64,000 nt of DNA from CAWGJF01 sp963715745 (GTDB lineage: Bacteria; Bacteroidota; Ignavibacteria; Ignavibacteriales; Ignavibacteriaceae): contig OY970271.1 of NCBI GenBank assembly GCA_963715745.1, positions 3,472,001 to 3,536,000 on the forward strand, given 5' to 3'. Each line of letters opens with the position of its first letter. The first letter of the stretch is position 1. The position numbers were made by a program, and so were the translations under genes. Shown here piece after piece: positions 17,469 through 27,280 of this stretch. The notes below the pieces were generated by a model. It saw only the letters and a list, made by a program, of their open reading frames with translations, did not search any database and was not told where the DNA came from.

Positions 17469-20057
17469 TTATTCTTCTAACTTTTTCAATTTTTCTTTGC
17501 GGAACAAAACAATACCAAATATCAAACCTGCAAATGACAGAGAACTCAGAATCAGTGCGATGTTTTTTGAAATAGCAAATGATTCCGGTGCATAAATGAA
17601 CTCAACTTTATGTTCTCCTGCTGGTACAACAATTCCGCGGAATGCATGATTTGCTCTGTATATTTTAGTTTCATTTCCATCTATAAAAGCTTTCCAGCCG
17701 GTGTGTACTTTAAATAATTTATAGTCTGTTTCACCATACATATAAGTATCACCAAAAAATAAAAAATTATTTCCGGTAGCTTTAACATTCATAGTGACAT
17801 GTTCATCTTTAAATTCTGTAATATTCACAAATGCAGATGAATCGGGTGGAACAATTCCCGTGATTTCTTCTTCAACAAATGCAACTTCAGCAGGATCAAA
17901 ACTATTCTGTTTAACTGCGTTGATAGTCTCAATTGCATTTTTCTTTTCAACCCTGTTTACAAAATATGCCCGGGGCAAAGTATTTTCATTTTTATAAACA
18001 AATGTTTTTGCCCCTGAAAAAACAGGTATTAATCCGGGGTAATTAATTTGTTGGTCAAGTATTATATATTCAACATTTGTCATTCGCCAGTAAGTCGGGT
18101 TAGCAGGACTACCAAGAATATCATAATAATCCTGGATTGCGCGCGGCTTTATTCCTGAGTAACCGTAAATATCATACATTAGAAAATATGCAAGGTAATT
18201 TGAGTTTTGATTTAACGATCCAATTGAACCATCCTGTTTTAAATTAAGTACTCTGTAAATTGAATTACTACCATCCTGCTCAATAGCTTTTATGTAGTCT
18301 GGTTTAACAAACATTTGTTCGATACTGGAATAATCTGTAAACGTCTCACCCCTGTTATTAATTCTGAATAAATCAAAAATTACAAGTATAATAAGTGCAG
18401 CAACAAATAAATCAGCACTTAGTTTTGATTTAATATATGCGTATGCTAAAGCAAATGTTAATCCGGCAAATAGCATTGCTAGTCTGAAATCATTTAGAAA
18501 CATTGTAGCCATATATTCATGAAGCGGTTTAAGCTGCTCTGTTTTTTGTCCGGCAGCAACTATTCTGTCAATAAACCAGCTTTTAACAGGCGAAGCAAGT
18601 AAAAGCGCAACTACAAATAAACCTCCAAAAACGTAAAAGGTATTTCTGATTGCTTTTTCAATTTTGGGATTCTTTTCGTTCTTTAAAGAGATAATTTTTA
18701 TAACTCCCAATCCGGCAAGTAAAGGAAAGCTTAATTGCACAAGTACAAGGATCATTGAAGGAACTCTGAATTTATCAAAAAACGGGAAGTAGTTAAACAT
18801 TAGATCATATAGAACAGGAAAGGTTCTTCCGAACGATATAAGAAGTGCAATACCGGAAAGTATTGTTAGAAACCTGATAAACGGGTCTTTCCAGTTTACG
18901 ATTATTGAAAAGATTGCAAGAAAGAAAATAATTACACTCATGTAACCGACAGCTACATCGACAAAAGGCATTTGTCCGAAATAAGTATTTACTTCAACAG
19001 GTTGATTTTGAGAAAGTGGCCCCTGGTATGTTGACTTTCCGAATCCGTAATAAGATGGAATTATCATTGTTAAAACTTCTCCGGGAGAAAATGACCAGTT
19101 TGTGGCATACTGGTAAAAATCTGACCTGCCTGTCCGGTAGGCAGGCTCACTTTGTTCAGTTTTACTTTGTTCTTTTTCAAGTATACTTTCGGTTCCACGT
19201 GTTGAGAATGGTGAATATTCATACACCTGTGTAAAATTATCTGATTGGATTAATAATGCAACTATTATGGCTGCAATGAATGTAACTGCCGACTTTACCA
19301 ACTGGATTGATAATATTTTATCTTTCAGTTTTAATGATCTTAAAAAGAAATAAATAAAATAAATCATCACAGCAAAAAATACATAGAAGATAATCTGCAC
19401 ATGCCAGCCAAGAAACATCATATCCAAAAAGATTACGAGCAAAAAGAATTCAAACAGTCTTATTTTCTTTTGAAAATTAAATAGTATTAAAAATAAAATC
19501 GGGAATACCCAGATTGCTGCAAGTTTTGTTACGTGCCCTATAAAAAGGAATACCACTATCCCGGTACTAAATGATGTTGCAATTGCTACAAGTAAACTTA
19601 TAAGCTTGTTTTTTGTTCGGTAATTGAAAAAAGAAAATGTTGTGAATGCAAGCGCAAGGAGATAAAAAGTATATTTTGCATAATCAATTGTGAAAAAAGA
19701 TGAGAAAACATTTCGCAGAGAAGTAAATCCAACATAAACAAGATTAAAAAACTTTGATCCGACAGCCAAAGCATAAGCCGGCATCCCGCCAAAAACGTAT
19801 GGGTTCCACAAAGTGTAACCTTCTCCATGCTGTTCTACATATGTTGTTGAACTTTTACTCGTAATAATATCACCTGATTGAAAAGTTTTACCACCAAAGT
19901 ACAGAGGAGAATAGAATACGAGAAAAAGCAAAAGTATAAATATTAGCAGGATTGGAATCTGAAATTTTTTAGGGATGTATTTATCAAGGGAAAAGGAATT
20001 TAAGAATGTCTCTTTTTGTTTACTTACTTTTTCCGTTTTTTTTGGTTTGGAAGCCAT
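17469..20057 (-). CDS. YfhO family membrane protein
   Basis: The 862-residue protein has an N-terminal helix followed by LYFGGKTFQSGDIITSKSS, then WNPYVFGGMPAYALAVGS (about 95-113), typical of YfhO/GT-C-like membrane proteins. About a dozen helices follow, then a large C-terminal soluble domain with VKVHTGWKAFIDGNETKIYRANHAFRGI..PAGEHKVEF..P..F and a final helix. YfhO proteins are implicated in glycosylation of cell-wall polymers and use lipid-linked sugars. A GGAG ribosome-binding site precedes the ATG. It is the first gene of the YfhO-flippase-GT-C run. The precise substrate is unknown. Confidence 0.85.
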   Translation of the reverse strand: MASKPKKTEKVSKQKETFLNSFSLDKYIPKKFQIPILLIFILLLFLVFYSPLYFGGKTFQSGDIITSKSSTTYVEQHGEGYTLWNPYVFGGMPAYALAVGSKFFNLVYVGFTSLRNVFSSFFTIDYAKYTFYLLALAFTTFSFFNYRTKNKLISLLVAIATSFSTGIVVFLFIGHVTKLAAIWVFPILFLILFNFQKKIRLFEFFLLVIFLDMMFLGWHVQIIFYVFFAVMIYFIYFFLRSLKLKDKILSIQLVKSAVTFIAAIIVALLIQSDNFTQVYEYSPFSTRGTESILEKEQSKTEQSEPAYRTGRSDFYQYATNWSFSPGEVLTMIIPSYYGFGKSTYQGPLSQNQPVEVNTYFGQMPFVDVAVGYMSVIIFFLAIFSIIVNWKDPFIRFLTILSGIALLISFGRTFPVLYDLMFNYFPFFDKFRVPSMILVLVQLSFPLLAGLGVIKIISLKNEKNPKIEKAIRNTFYVFGGLFVVALLLASPVKSWFIDRIVAAGQKTEQLKPLHEYMATMFLNDFRLAMLFAGLTFALAYAYIKSKLSADLFVAALIILVIFDLFRINNRGETFTDYSSIEQMFVKPDYIKAIEQDGSNSIYRVLNLKQDGSIGSLNQNSNYLAYFLMYDIYGYSGIKPRAIQDYYDILGSPANPTYWRMTNVEYIILDQQINYPGLIPVFSGAKTFVYKNENTLPRAYFVNRVEKKNAIETINAVKQNSFDPAEVAFVEEEITGIVPPDSSAFVNITEFKDEHVTMNVKATGNNFLFFGDTYMYGETDYKLFKVHTGWKAFIDGNETKIYRANHAFRGIVVPAGEHKVEFIYAPESFAISKNIALILSSLSFAGLIFGIVLFRKEKLKKLEE

Positions 20058-20090
20058 TCAATCTCCAATTGTCTTATTTTCTAAAAAGAC

Positions 20091-20900
20091 TTATTTCTTT
20101 GCAATAAAATTGATCCCTGAACCGATTTTGTTTTCGGAGGAATAATCTGCAAACATCATAATTAATGTTACTGGCAAAGTTAATAAATAATATATTGGAA
20201 GAATCACAAAAAATATTTTTGAAATGTTTAACAACTGCATTGGGTATTTAATCCCAAGCCGCCAGGCCTTATCACCCCAAAATCCATAAGTATATTTTAA
20301 CTGATAAGTTTTAAAACCTAATGGATTTAGTTTTGATTCAAGATCTTCTTTTGAATACCCATCACGGGCATGTTCACCAATAAAACTTTCTTCGCCTTCA
20401 TCATGAACATCACTTCCGCCAAAAATAGATGGAGAATTTATTAAAACAAATCCACCGTTTTTCAAAGCATTATAAAAATTCTGAAATACCTTAATATCGT
20501 TTTCAATGTGTTCCATCACATCAACACAAACGATCAGATCAAACTTATTTTGATGAGTAATTTTTGTTAAATCCTCCACTCCAAAAGAAACATTTTTTAT
20601 TTTTCTTGATGTGAAAAACTCCTTGCAATCATTTATCCAATCTTCTTTAACATCAACAGAATGAATTTTACATGGTGACAAATGCTTTGACATAAAATAA
20701 CTGTACTGCCCATAACCGGAACCAGCATCGTATATCAAAATTTCTTTTTCACCAAAGTGTTTTCTTAATTTTTTCAATTCTCTTCTAACATACCAGGATC
20801 GAAGAAACATCAAATCGAGAATTTTATAAAATAGAACTCGTAGTGAAGGAGTCTTTTTTATAACAGAAGCAAAAACATTTTTAACAGGATCGTAGTACAT
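20091..20900 (-). CDS. Class I SAM methyltransferase
   Basis: This 269-residue protein carries a Methyltransf_11-type domain: ILIYDAGSGYGQYSYFMSKH (SAM loop, ~53-72), IHSVDVKEDWINDC (motif II) and FDLIVCVDVMEHIENDIKV (motif IV, ~118-136). A hydrophobic stretch near the C-terminus (FFVILPIYYLLTLPVTLIMMF) suggests membrane association, which fits a lipid-linked or polyprenol-linked substrate. It precedes the YfhO gene by 33 bases. The region upstream of its ATG is the degenerate inverted arm described separately, and no ribosome-binding site is evident. Confidence 0.8.
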   Translation of the reverse strand: MYYDPVKNVFASVIKKTPSLRVLFYKILDLMFLRSWYVRRELKKLRKHFGEKEILIYDAGSGYGQYSYFMSKHLSPCKIHSVDVKEDWINDCKEFFTSRKIKNVSFGVEDLTKITHQNKFDLIVCVDVMEHIENDIKVFQNFYNALKNGGFVLINSPSIFGGSDVHDEGEESFIGEHARDGYSKEDLESKLNPLGFKTYQLKYTYGFWGDKAWRLGIKYPMQLLNISKIFFVILPIYYLLTLPVTLIMMFADYSSENKIGSGINFIAKK

Positions 20901-20907
20901 TTTAATG

Positions 20908-21056
20908 AAGGATGATGGCAGATGGAAAATGGGAAAGGTTATTTAAGATCATTTAAGATTTGAAGTTATTTAAAATTTTAGTCTCTCATTTATAATTTCG
21001 AATTGACTTTTAAATATATCTTGCATCATCCATAAAACATCAACCATCTTCCATCT
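20908..21056. repeat. Gap bounded by degenerate GATGGAAGATGG-type inverted arms
   Basis: On the left, GAAGGATGATGGCAGATGG (20908-20926) continues AAAATGG. On the right CATCATCC (21024-21031) and CCATCTTCCATCT (21044-21056) form its approximate inverse. The arms are made of short GATG/GGAAGATGG-like words, much like the arms around the two S23 genes at 31.6 and 34.4 kb. No gene lies between them, only AT-rich sequence. This could be an empty or decayed element; the similarity is in style rather than in exact sequence. Confidence 0.35.
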
Positions 21057-22174
21057 CAACTTCTTTCTTTAATTACATATTCTCTTTCATCAAGTGAATT
21101 GTGAACGATCATTTCACCAAGCAGACCAACTGCAAACAACTGAACACCGACTATGATTAATAACATACCGAAGAATAAAAGTGGTCTGTTGCTTAATGGT
21201 TCTCCCTGAATCCAGAGAATTGATAAATAACCATTCACAATAATACCTACAAAAAATGCAAGCGCACCAAAAAATCCGAAAAAGTGCATTGGTCGCTTAA
21301 TATATCTTGTTGAAAAAATCACTGTGACGAGATCTATAAATCCTTTAAAGAATCTTGAAACACCAAACTTTGTAGTTCCGTATCTTCTTGGGTGATGATT
21401 AACTGTAACTTCTGTTACCGAAAATCCTTTCCACTTTGCAAGTACAGGAATGTAGCGGTGCAATTCACCATAGACTTTAACATTATCAATAACATCTTTT
21501 TTGTACGCTTTTAATCCGCAGTTAAAATCATGTATTTTAATTCCTGTCATCAGTCTTGTTACAAAATTGAAAAATTTAGATGAGATTTTTTTTATAAATG
21601 GATCGTGACGTTTTTTCTTCCATCCGGAACAAAGATCATATCCTTCATCAAGTTTTTTCAACAGACCTGGAATCTCTGAGGGATCATCCTGAAGATCGGC
21701 ATCCATTGTAACTACAACATCACCTTTGGCATGGTTAAAACCGATTTGCAGAGCCGCAGATTTGCCATAATTTTTCCTAAAGCTGATATACTTAAATTTA
21801 TTATCACTTCGCTTAATCTCTCTTAATTTTGAAAGTGATTTATCCGTGCTGCCGTCATCAATAAAAAGTATTTCGTAATCTATATCAATTTTATTAATTG
21901 CTTTTCTTATTTCATTGGTCAGTGGCAATAATGATTCTTCTTCATTTAAAAGAGGTATTATTATAGAAAGTTTTTTAAATGAGAATTGCTGTTTTGAGTA
22001 TGCCTCGCTTCTCTGTTCCTGATCTTGTCTGGGTTTGTAATATCGTCTTTTTCTATACGGTCTTCTGTAGCCCCCGCTTTTACGATTATTATAATTGGAT
22101 GGCTTCTGCTCGGTATTACCTGATTTTTGCCCGCCTTCTTGCGGATTTTGTTCTGACAATCTTTTCCTATTCAA
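21056..22174 (-). CDS. Polyprenyl-phosphate GT2 glycosyltransferase with Arg/Tyr-rich extension
   Basis: Residues ~68-300 are a GT2 domain of the DPM1/GtrB type: LSIIIPLLNEEESLLPL, EILFIDDGSTDKS, VVVTMDADLQDDPSEI (DAD metal site near 160) and YGTTKFG. Two C-terminal helices (about 303-360) anchor it in the membrane, as in bactoprenol glucosyltransferases. Ahead of the domain sits a ~65-residue polar tail with YRRPYRKRRYYKPRQ and many Gln/Ser, unlike typical family members. TTG codons at the very start are the only usable initiation codons before the GT2 domain, so the tail appears to be translated. The last codon and the stop lie at the edge of a degenerate inverted arm. Confidence 0.85.
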   Translation of the reverse strand: MNRKRLSEQNPQEGGQKSGNTEQKPSNYNNRKSGGYRRPYRKRRYYKPRQDQEQRSEAYSKQQFSFKKLSIIIPLLNEEESLLPLTNEIRKAINKIDIDYEILFIDDGSTDKSLSKLREIKRSDNKFKYISFRKNYGKSAALQIGFNHAKGDVVVTMDADLQDDPSEIPGLLKKLDEGYDLCSGWKKKRHDPFIKKISSKFFNFVTRLMTGIKIHDFNCGLKAYKKDVIDNVKVYGELHRYIPVLAKWKGFSVTEVTVNHHPRRYGTTKFGVSRFFKGFIDLVTVIFSTRYIKRPMHFFGFFGALAFFVGIIVNGYLSILWIQGEPLSNRPLLFFGMLLIIVGVQLFAVGLLGEMIVHNSLDEREYVIKERS

Positions 22175-22261
22175 TAATTAAGTTGAAAATTAAGCTAATA
22201 TTCACATAAAAACAATTATTTTGAATTTGATCACACTTGTATTGAAAGTATAGATTTAATC

Positions 22262-22292
22262 TTGACAAAATTGTATAGATAAACTATTTTTG
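22262..22292 (+). promoter_or_regulatory. Promoter of the suf operon
   Basis: TTGACA, a 17-base spacer, and TATTTT fit a primary sigma promoter. The same -10 reads TATTTTTG, which also fits the Bacteroidota form TAnnTTTG. It lies 50 bases before the sufB ATG. Confidence 0.6.
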
Positions 22293-22341
22293 ATGCAGAA
22301 TTATAAGTTTTTAAATAGAATTAAGGATCTGAGAGGAAATA

Positions 22342-23790
22342 ATGGCCAGCACTGAAGTTAATAAAGTTGAGGAACTAGCCAACAAAGAATATAAATATGG
22401 ATTCGTTACAAATATTGAAGCGGACAGTTTACCTAATGGATTAAATGAAGATATAATCACGCAGCTTTCCGCAAAAAAAGAAGAACCGGAATTTATGCTT
22501 GAATGGAGATTGAAAGCTTACAGACACTGGTTAACGATGAAAGAACCACACTGGGCAAATGTTAAATATCCTGAAATAGATTATCAAAATTTATCCTACT
22601 ACTCTGCCCCAAAGAAAAAACCAAAGCTTAACAGCCTCGATGAAGTTGACCCGGAATTGCTTTCAACTTATGAAAAGCTTGGTATTCCTTTAAACGAACA
22701 AAAGATGTTGGCTGGAGTCGCTGTTGATGCTGTGTTTGATAGTGTTTCAGTTGCAACAACTTTTAAAGCTAAGTTGAATGAACTTGGAATTATCTTCTGT
22801 TCATTTTCTGAAGCAGTAAAAAATCATCCTGATCTTGTAAAAAAATATCTTGGCTCAGTTGTTCCGTATACTGACAACTTTTTTGCAACATTAAATTCGG
22901 CAGTATTCAGCGATGGTTCATTTGCTTATATACCAAAAGGTGTAAGATGCCCGATGGAACTTTCAACTTATTTTAGAATTAATGCTGCAAACACGGGACA
23001 GTTTGAAAGAACTTTAATTGTTGCAGATGAAGGCGCATATGTGAGTTACCTTGAAGGCTGTACTGCACCGATGCGTGATGAGAATCAGCTTCATGCAGCA
23101 GTTGTTGAATTGATTGCACTTGATAACGCCCAGATAAAATATTCAACAGTTCAGAACTGGTATCCGGGAGATAAAGACGGCAAAGGCGGTATTTATAATT
23201 TTGTTACGAAGCGTGGCGCCTGTCGCGGTGTAAATTCAAAAATTTCCTGGACACAGGTTGAAACCGGTTCAGCAATTACCTGGAAATATCCCGGCTGCAT
23301 TTTACAGGGAGATAATTCGGTTGGTGAATTTTATTCGGTTGCAATGACTAACAATATGCAGCAAGCCGACACCGGAACGAAAATGATTCACCTTGGAAAA
23401 AACACAAGAAGCACAATTATCTCTAAAGGAATTTCTGCAGGTAAAAGCAACAACAGTTACCGCGGACTTGTAAAAATTAATAAGAAAGCAGAGAACTCAA
23501 GAAACTTTTCACAGTGTGATTCATTATTAATCGGGGATAAATGCGGCGCACATACTTTTCCATATTTAGAAATTAATAATCCAACTGCCAAGGTTGAACA
23601 CGAAGCAACAACTTCAAAAATTGGTGAGGACCAGATTTTCTATCTCAATCAAAGAGGAATTGCGACTGAAGATGCAATCGGGTTAATTGTAAATGGATAT
23701 TGTAAAGAAGTCTTAGCCGAACTTCCTATGGAATTTGCCGTTGAAGCACAAAAGCTACTTAGCGTTAGTCTTGAAGGAAGTGTTGGTTAA
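22342..23790 (+). CDS. sufB: Fe-S cluster assembly scaffold SufB
   Basis: SufB is the scaffold on which new Fe-S clusters are built, working in the cytosol as a SufBC2D complex. The 482-residue length is normal. Conserved stretches include YIPKGVRCPMELSTYFRIN, EGCTAPMRDENQLHAAVVE, KRGACRGVNSKISWTQ and NFSQCDSLLIGDKCGAHTFP, where the second cysteine corresponds to the essential Cys of the family, and LNQRGI near the end. A GAGGAAA ribosome-binding site and a good promoter precede it. It is the first gene of sufBCDSUT. A palindromic repeat separates it from sufC. Confidence 0.97.
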   Translation: MASTEVNKVEELANKEYKYGFVTNIEADSLPNGLNEDIITQLSAKKEEPEFMLEWRLKAYRHWLTMKEPHWANVKYPEIDYQNLSYYSAPKKKPKLNSLDEVDPELLSTYEKLGIPLNEQKMLAGVAVDAVFDSVSVATTFKAKLNELGIIFCSFSEAVKNHPDLVKKYLGSVVPYTDNFFATLNSAVFSDGSFAYIPKGVRCPMELSTYFRINAANTGQFERTLIVADEGAYVSYLEGCTAPMRDENQLHAAVVELIALDNAQIKYSTVQNWYPGDKDGKGGIYNFVTKRGACRGVNSKISWTQVETGSAITWKYPGCILQGDNSVGEFYSVAMTNNMQQADTGTKMIHLGKNTRSTIISKGISAGKSNNSYRGLVKINKKAENSRNFSQCDSLLIGDKCGAHTFPYLEINNPTAKVEHEATTSKIGEDQIFYLNQRGIATEDAIGLIVNGYCKEVLAELPMEFAVEAQKLLSVSLEGSVG

Positions 23791-23799
23791 ATAAATGTT

Positions 23800-23871
23800 G
23801 TCACTCTGAATCCAGATTTATCTGGATGAAGAATCTTTTGTTAAGAGATTCTTCGTTTCGCTCAGAATGAC
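23800..23871. repeat. Palindromic intergenic repeat, copy A
   Basis: The element starts GTCACTCTGA and ends TCAGAATGAC, with an inner pair AAGAATCT / AGATTCTT, so it folds into a long hairpin. It shares the outer GTCA..TGAC ends and inner (A)GA(A)ATCT words with two more copies after sufT. It sits between sufB and sufC without a terminating T run, so it may affect mRNA stability or the SufB:SufC ratio. Confidence 0.75.
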
Positions 23872-23909
23872 TCGGAATAAATAAATAATTTTAAAGGAAT
23901 ATCAAAAGA

Positions 23910-24674
23910 ATGTTAGAAGTTAAAAATTTACACGCTAGTATAAATGGTACCGAGATTTTAAAAGGTATAAATTTAAAAGTGAATGCTGGTGAAGTTCACG
24001 CAATTATGGGACCGAACGGTTCAGGAAAAAGCACACTTGCACAGGTTCTCGCTGGTAAGGAAGAATACGAAGTAACTAAAGGTGAAGTTTTATACAATGG
24101 TAAAAATCTTTTTGATCTTGCACCCGAAGACCGCGCACGTGAAGGAATTTTTCTTGCATTTCAGTATCCTGTAGAAATTCCCGGTGTAAGCAATACAAAT
24201 CTTTTAAAAACTGCCTTAAATGAAATCAGAAAATATCACGGTGAAGAAGAACTTGATGCAATTGAGTTTCTTCAGCTTGTAAAAGATAAAATGAAATTAG
24301 TTGAACTAGATGAAAAATTTTTAAGAAGAGCAGTGAATGAAGGATTTTCCGGCGGTGAGAAAAAACGAAACGAAATATTCCAGATGGCAGTTCTTCAGCC
24401 AAAGCTTGCAATTCTTGATGAAACCGATTCAGGACTTGATATTGATGCATTAAAAATTGTCGCAAATGGTGTTAACAAACTTAAATCAAAAGAGAATGCA
24501 ACAATAGTAGTTACGCACTACCAGAGATTGCTGGATTATATTATTCCTGATTTTGTTCACGTTTTATATTCAGGCAAAATTGTTAAGTCAGGTGGAAAAG
24601 AACTTGCATATGAGCTGGAGGAAAAAGGATACGACTGGTTAAAAAATAGTGAAGCTGAAGTTGTAACTAATTAA
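23910..24674 (+). CDS. sufC: Fe-S assembly ATPase SufC
   Basis: This 254-residue ABC-type ATPase powers the SufBCD scaffold. Walker A is GPNGSGKST (about 35-43); the Q-loop is in FLAFQYP; the signature is FSGGEKKRNEIFQ, the SufC-specific form; Walker B reads LAILDETDSGLDIDALK, again characteristic of SufC with Thr-Asp after the catalytic Glu; the H-loop is VTHYQRLLDYI. It is soluble, with no membrane partner. AAAGGA precedes the ATG. It follows the palindromic repeat and is 17 bases upstream of sufD. Confidence 0.98.
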   Translation: MLEVKNLHASINGTEILKGINLKVNAGEVHAIMGPNGSGKSTLAQVLAGKEEYEVTKGEVLYNGKNLFDLAPEDRAREGIFLAFQYPVEIPGVSNTNLLKTALNEIRKYHGEEELDAIEFLQLVKDKMKLVELDEKFLRRAVNEGFSGGEKKRNEIFQMAVLQPKLAILDETDSGLDIDALKIVANGVNKLKSKENATIVVTHYQRLLDYIIPDFVHVLYSGKIVKSGGKELAYELEEKGYDWLKNSEAEVVTN

Positions 24675-24691
24675 AAGAAATCGAAAAGAAA

Positions 24692-26011
24692 ATGAATAAA
24701 ACTTTAGAAATAAAAGAATGGTATTCATCAAACTTTGAAGTCTTCGAAGAGAGTCTGAATGGAGATAAACTGTCTTCATTGCATTCACTCAGGAAAGATG
24801 CTCTTTCAAACTTTAAAGAACTTGAATTCCCGACACAAAAAGATGAAGAGTGGAAATACACAAATATTACTCCCCTGCTAAAACATAATTTCATACCTTC
24901 GCTAAAAAAAGGTTCTGTTTCAAAGGAGTTCATCAAAAAGAATTTATTTGATGAAATGGAACATAGTCTCTTGGTTTTTGTAGACGGACATTTTTCAACA
25001 GAACTTTCTGATCTATTAAGATTACCAAAAGGAGTAATCGCCGGAAGTTTTGCAGAAGCTACAAAATCCGGGAATGAAATTTTAAAAAATCATTTTGGAA
25101 AATATGCTGATTATAAAAATCATATTTTTACTGCGCTCAGCACAGCATACACAAAAGATGGTGCATTCATTTATGTCCCGGAAGGAAAAATTGTAGAAGA
25201 ACCAATACATATAATTTTTGTTGCTTCATCAAATAAAGAAAAATTACTTATTCAGCCTCGCAATCTTTTTATTGCCGGAGATAATTCCCAGGTAACAATC
25301 ATCGAACATTATTTTGGAGAAGATGAAGGAATTTATTTCACTAACTCAGTAACTGAAATTGTTGCCGGTAAAAATGCGGTCGTTGATCATATAAAACTTC
25401 AGGAAGAAAGTAAATCTGCATTTCATATTGCAAGAATGGAAGTCGACCAGGAAAGAGACAGCAATTTTTCTTCACATTTCATTTCAACCGGCGGAGAAAT
25501 TTCAAGAAACGATTTTAACAGCAGGTTTAATGATTCCGGCGGCGAATGTACTTTGAACGGATTATTTATGCTAAATGACTCGCAGCTTTTTGATGCGCAT
25601 ACATTGATGGATCACGCAAAACCGCATTGTAACAGCCACGAGCACTACAAAGGGATTCTTGATGATAACTCGCGCGGAGTTTTTAACGGGAAGGTTATCG
25701 TAAGACAGGATGCACAAAAAACAAATGCGTTCCAGGAAAACAACAATATTCTTCTTTCTGATACTGCACTCGTAAATACAAAACCGCAGCTCGAAATTTT
25801 TGCAGATGATGTTAAATGTTCGCATGGTGCAACTATCGGTCAGCTTGATGAAGATGCAAAATTTTATTTGAAGTCCAGGGGAATTGGTGAAGATGCAAGC
25901 AATGTTATATTGCTTCAGGCGTTTGCAAATGATGTTATTAAGTCAATCAAAATTGAAACAGTTAAAAATTATCTTCAGGAAATTATCTCTGAAAGATTTA
26001 ATTCAAAATAG
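24692..26011 (+). CDS. sufD: Fe-S cluster assembly protein SufD
   Basis: SufD pairs with SufB and SufC in the scaffold complex. The 439-residue protein has the N-terminal helical part with PTQKDEEWKYTNITPLL (about 47-63), common to SufD, and then the right-handed beta-helix core. The C-terminal KCSHGATIGQLDEDAKFYLKSRGI has the conserved His that contributes to the SufB-SufD cluster interface. It starts 17 bases after sufC and lies nine bases before sufS, with the order typical of the operon. Confidence 0.96.
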   Translation: MNKTLEIKEWYSSNFEVFEESLNGDKLSSLHSLRKDALSNFKELEFPTQKDEEWKYTNITPLLKHNFIPSLKKGSVSKEFIKKNLFDEMEHSLLVFVDGHFSTELSDLLRLPKGVIAGSFAEATKSGNEILKNHFGKYADYKNHIFTALSTAYTKDGAFIYVPEGKIVEEPIHIIFVASSNKEKLLIQPRNLFIAGDNSQVTIIEHYFGEDEGIYFTNSVTEIVAGKNAVVDHIKLQEESKSAFHIARMEVDQERDSNFSSHFISTGGEISRNDFNSRFNDSGGECTLNGLFMLNDSQLFDAHTLMDHAKPHCNSHEHYKGILDDNSRGVFNGKVIVRQDAQKTNAFQENNNILLSDTALVNTKPQLEIFADDVKCSHGATIGQLDEDAKFYLKSRGIGEDASNVILLQAFANDVIKSIKIETVKNYLQEIISERFNSK

Positions 26012-26020
26012 AAAGTTAAT

Positions 26021-27280
26021 ATGCATCAGCCGGCAGAAGTTGTTGTAGCAGCTAAAAGAAAAATTTATGATGTAAAAAATATCAGGAACGATTTTCCGAT
26101 CCTGAAAAAATATGTCCACGATAAACCGCTGGTTTATTTGGACAATGCTGCAACAACACAAAAACCGCAGGTTGTTATCGATAAGCTTAATGAATATTAC
26201 AGCTCCATGAATTCCAATATTCACAGAGGAGTTCATGCTTTAAGCGGAGTTGCTACAGAAGCATTTGAGAGTTCGAGGATCAAAATAAAATCATTTATTA
26301 ATGCACTCGGCAAAAATGAAATTATTTTTACAAGAGGAACTACTGAAGCAATAAATTTAGTTGCACAAACTTACGGCAGAGCAAATGTAAAAGAAGGCGA
26401 TGAAGTAATAATTTCCCACATGGAACATCACTCGAACATTGTTCCGTGGCAGCTTCTTTGTGAAGAGAAAAAAGCAAAGCTCAGAGTTATTCCAATTAAT
26501 GATGAAGGTGAATTGATTTTTGAAGAATTTGAAAAGATGATAAATGAACGGACAAAAATTGTTTCGGTTGTTTATGTTTCAAATTCGCTGGGAACAATAA
26601 ATCCTGTAAAAGAAATTATTGATCTTGCACATAAATATAAAATTCCGGTTTTACTTGACGGTGCGCAGGCGGTCAATCATTTAAAGATTGACGTTCATCA
26701 ACTCGATTGTGATTTTTTTGCTTTCTCGGGACACAAACTTTACGGACCTACCGGCATTGGTGCACTTTATGGAAAAGTAAATCTGCTTGAAGCAATGCCT
26801 CCCTACCAGGGCGGCGGTGATATGATCTCAAAAGTTACTTTTGAAAAAACAACGTACAATGAACTTCCACATAAGTTTGAAGCAGGAACACCGAATATTG
26901 CCGGTGCAATCGGATTAGGTGCTGCAGTTGAATATGTTGATAAAATTGGAATTGATAATATTGCTGCTCACGAACTTGAATTGCTTAATTATGCAACTGA
27001 ACAAATCTCGGATATTCCGGGATTGAGAATTATTGGTACTTCAAAAAATAAAACCGGTGTTATTTCTTTTGTTCTTGAAAATATTCATCCGCACGATATC
27101 GGAACATTTTTGGATTTTGAAGGTGTTGCAATCAGAACAGGTCATCATTGCACTCAGCCCTTGATGCAGAGATTTAACATTCCGGCAACTTCGCGAGCTT
27201 CTTTCGGCTTGTACAATACTAAAGAAGAAATTGATGTTCTTGTATCAGGATTGAAAAAAATTATCGAGGTGTTCGGATGA
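26021..27280 (+). CDS. sufS: Cysteine desulfurase SufS
   Basis: This group II cysteine desulfurase removes sulfur from cysteine and passes it, as persulfide, to SufU. The 419-residue enzyme has YLDNAATTQKPQVVI near residue 40, the PLP histidine region ISHMEHHSNIVPW, the PLP lysine in FAFSGHKLYGPTGIG and the catalytic Cys377 in RTGHHCTQPLM. The 15-residue N-terminal extension (MHQPAEVVVAAKRKI) is slightly longer than usual. The next gene, sufU, overlaps by four bases, which fits the SufS-SufU partnership. Confidence 0.97.
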   Translation: MHQPAEVVVAAKRKIYDVKNIRNDFPILKKYVHDKPLVYLDNAATTQKPQVVIDKLNEYYSSMNSNIHRGVHALSGVATEAFESSRIKIKSFINALGKNEIIFTRGTTEAINLVAQTYGRANVKEGDEVIISHMEHHSNIVPWQLLCEEKKAKLRVIPINDEGELIFEEFEKMINERTKIVSVVYVSNSLGTINPVKEIIDLAHKYKIPVLLDGAQAVNHLKIDVHQLDCDFFAFSGHKLYGPTGIGALYGKVNLLEAMPPYQGGGDMISKVTFEKTTYNELPHKFEAGTPNIAGAIGLGAAVEYVDKIGIDNIAAHELELLNYATEQISDIPGLRIIGTSKNKTGVISFVLENIHPHDIGTFLDFEGVAIRTGHHCTQPLMQRFNIPATSRASFGLYNTKEEIDVLVSGLKKIIEVFG

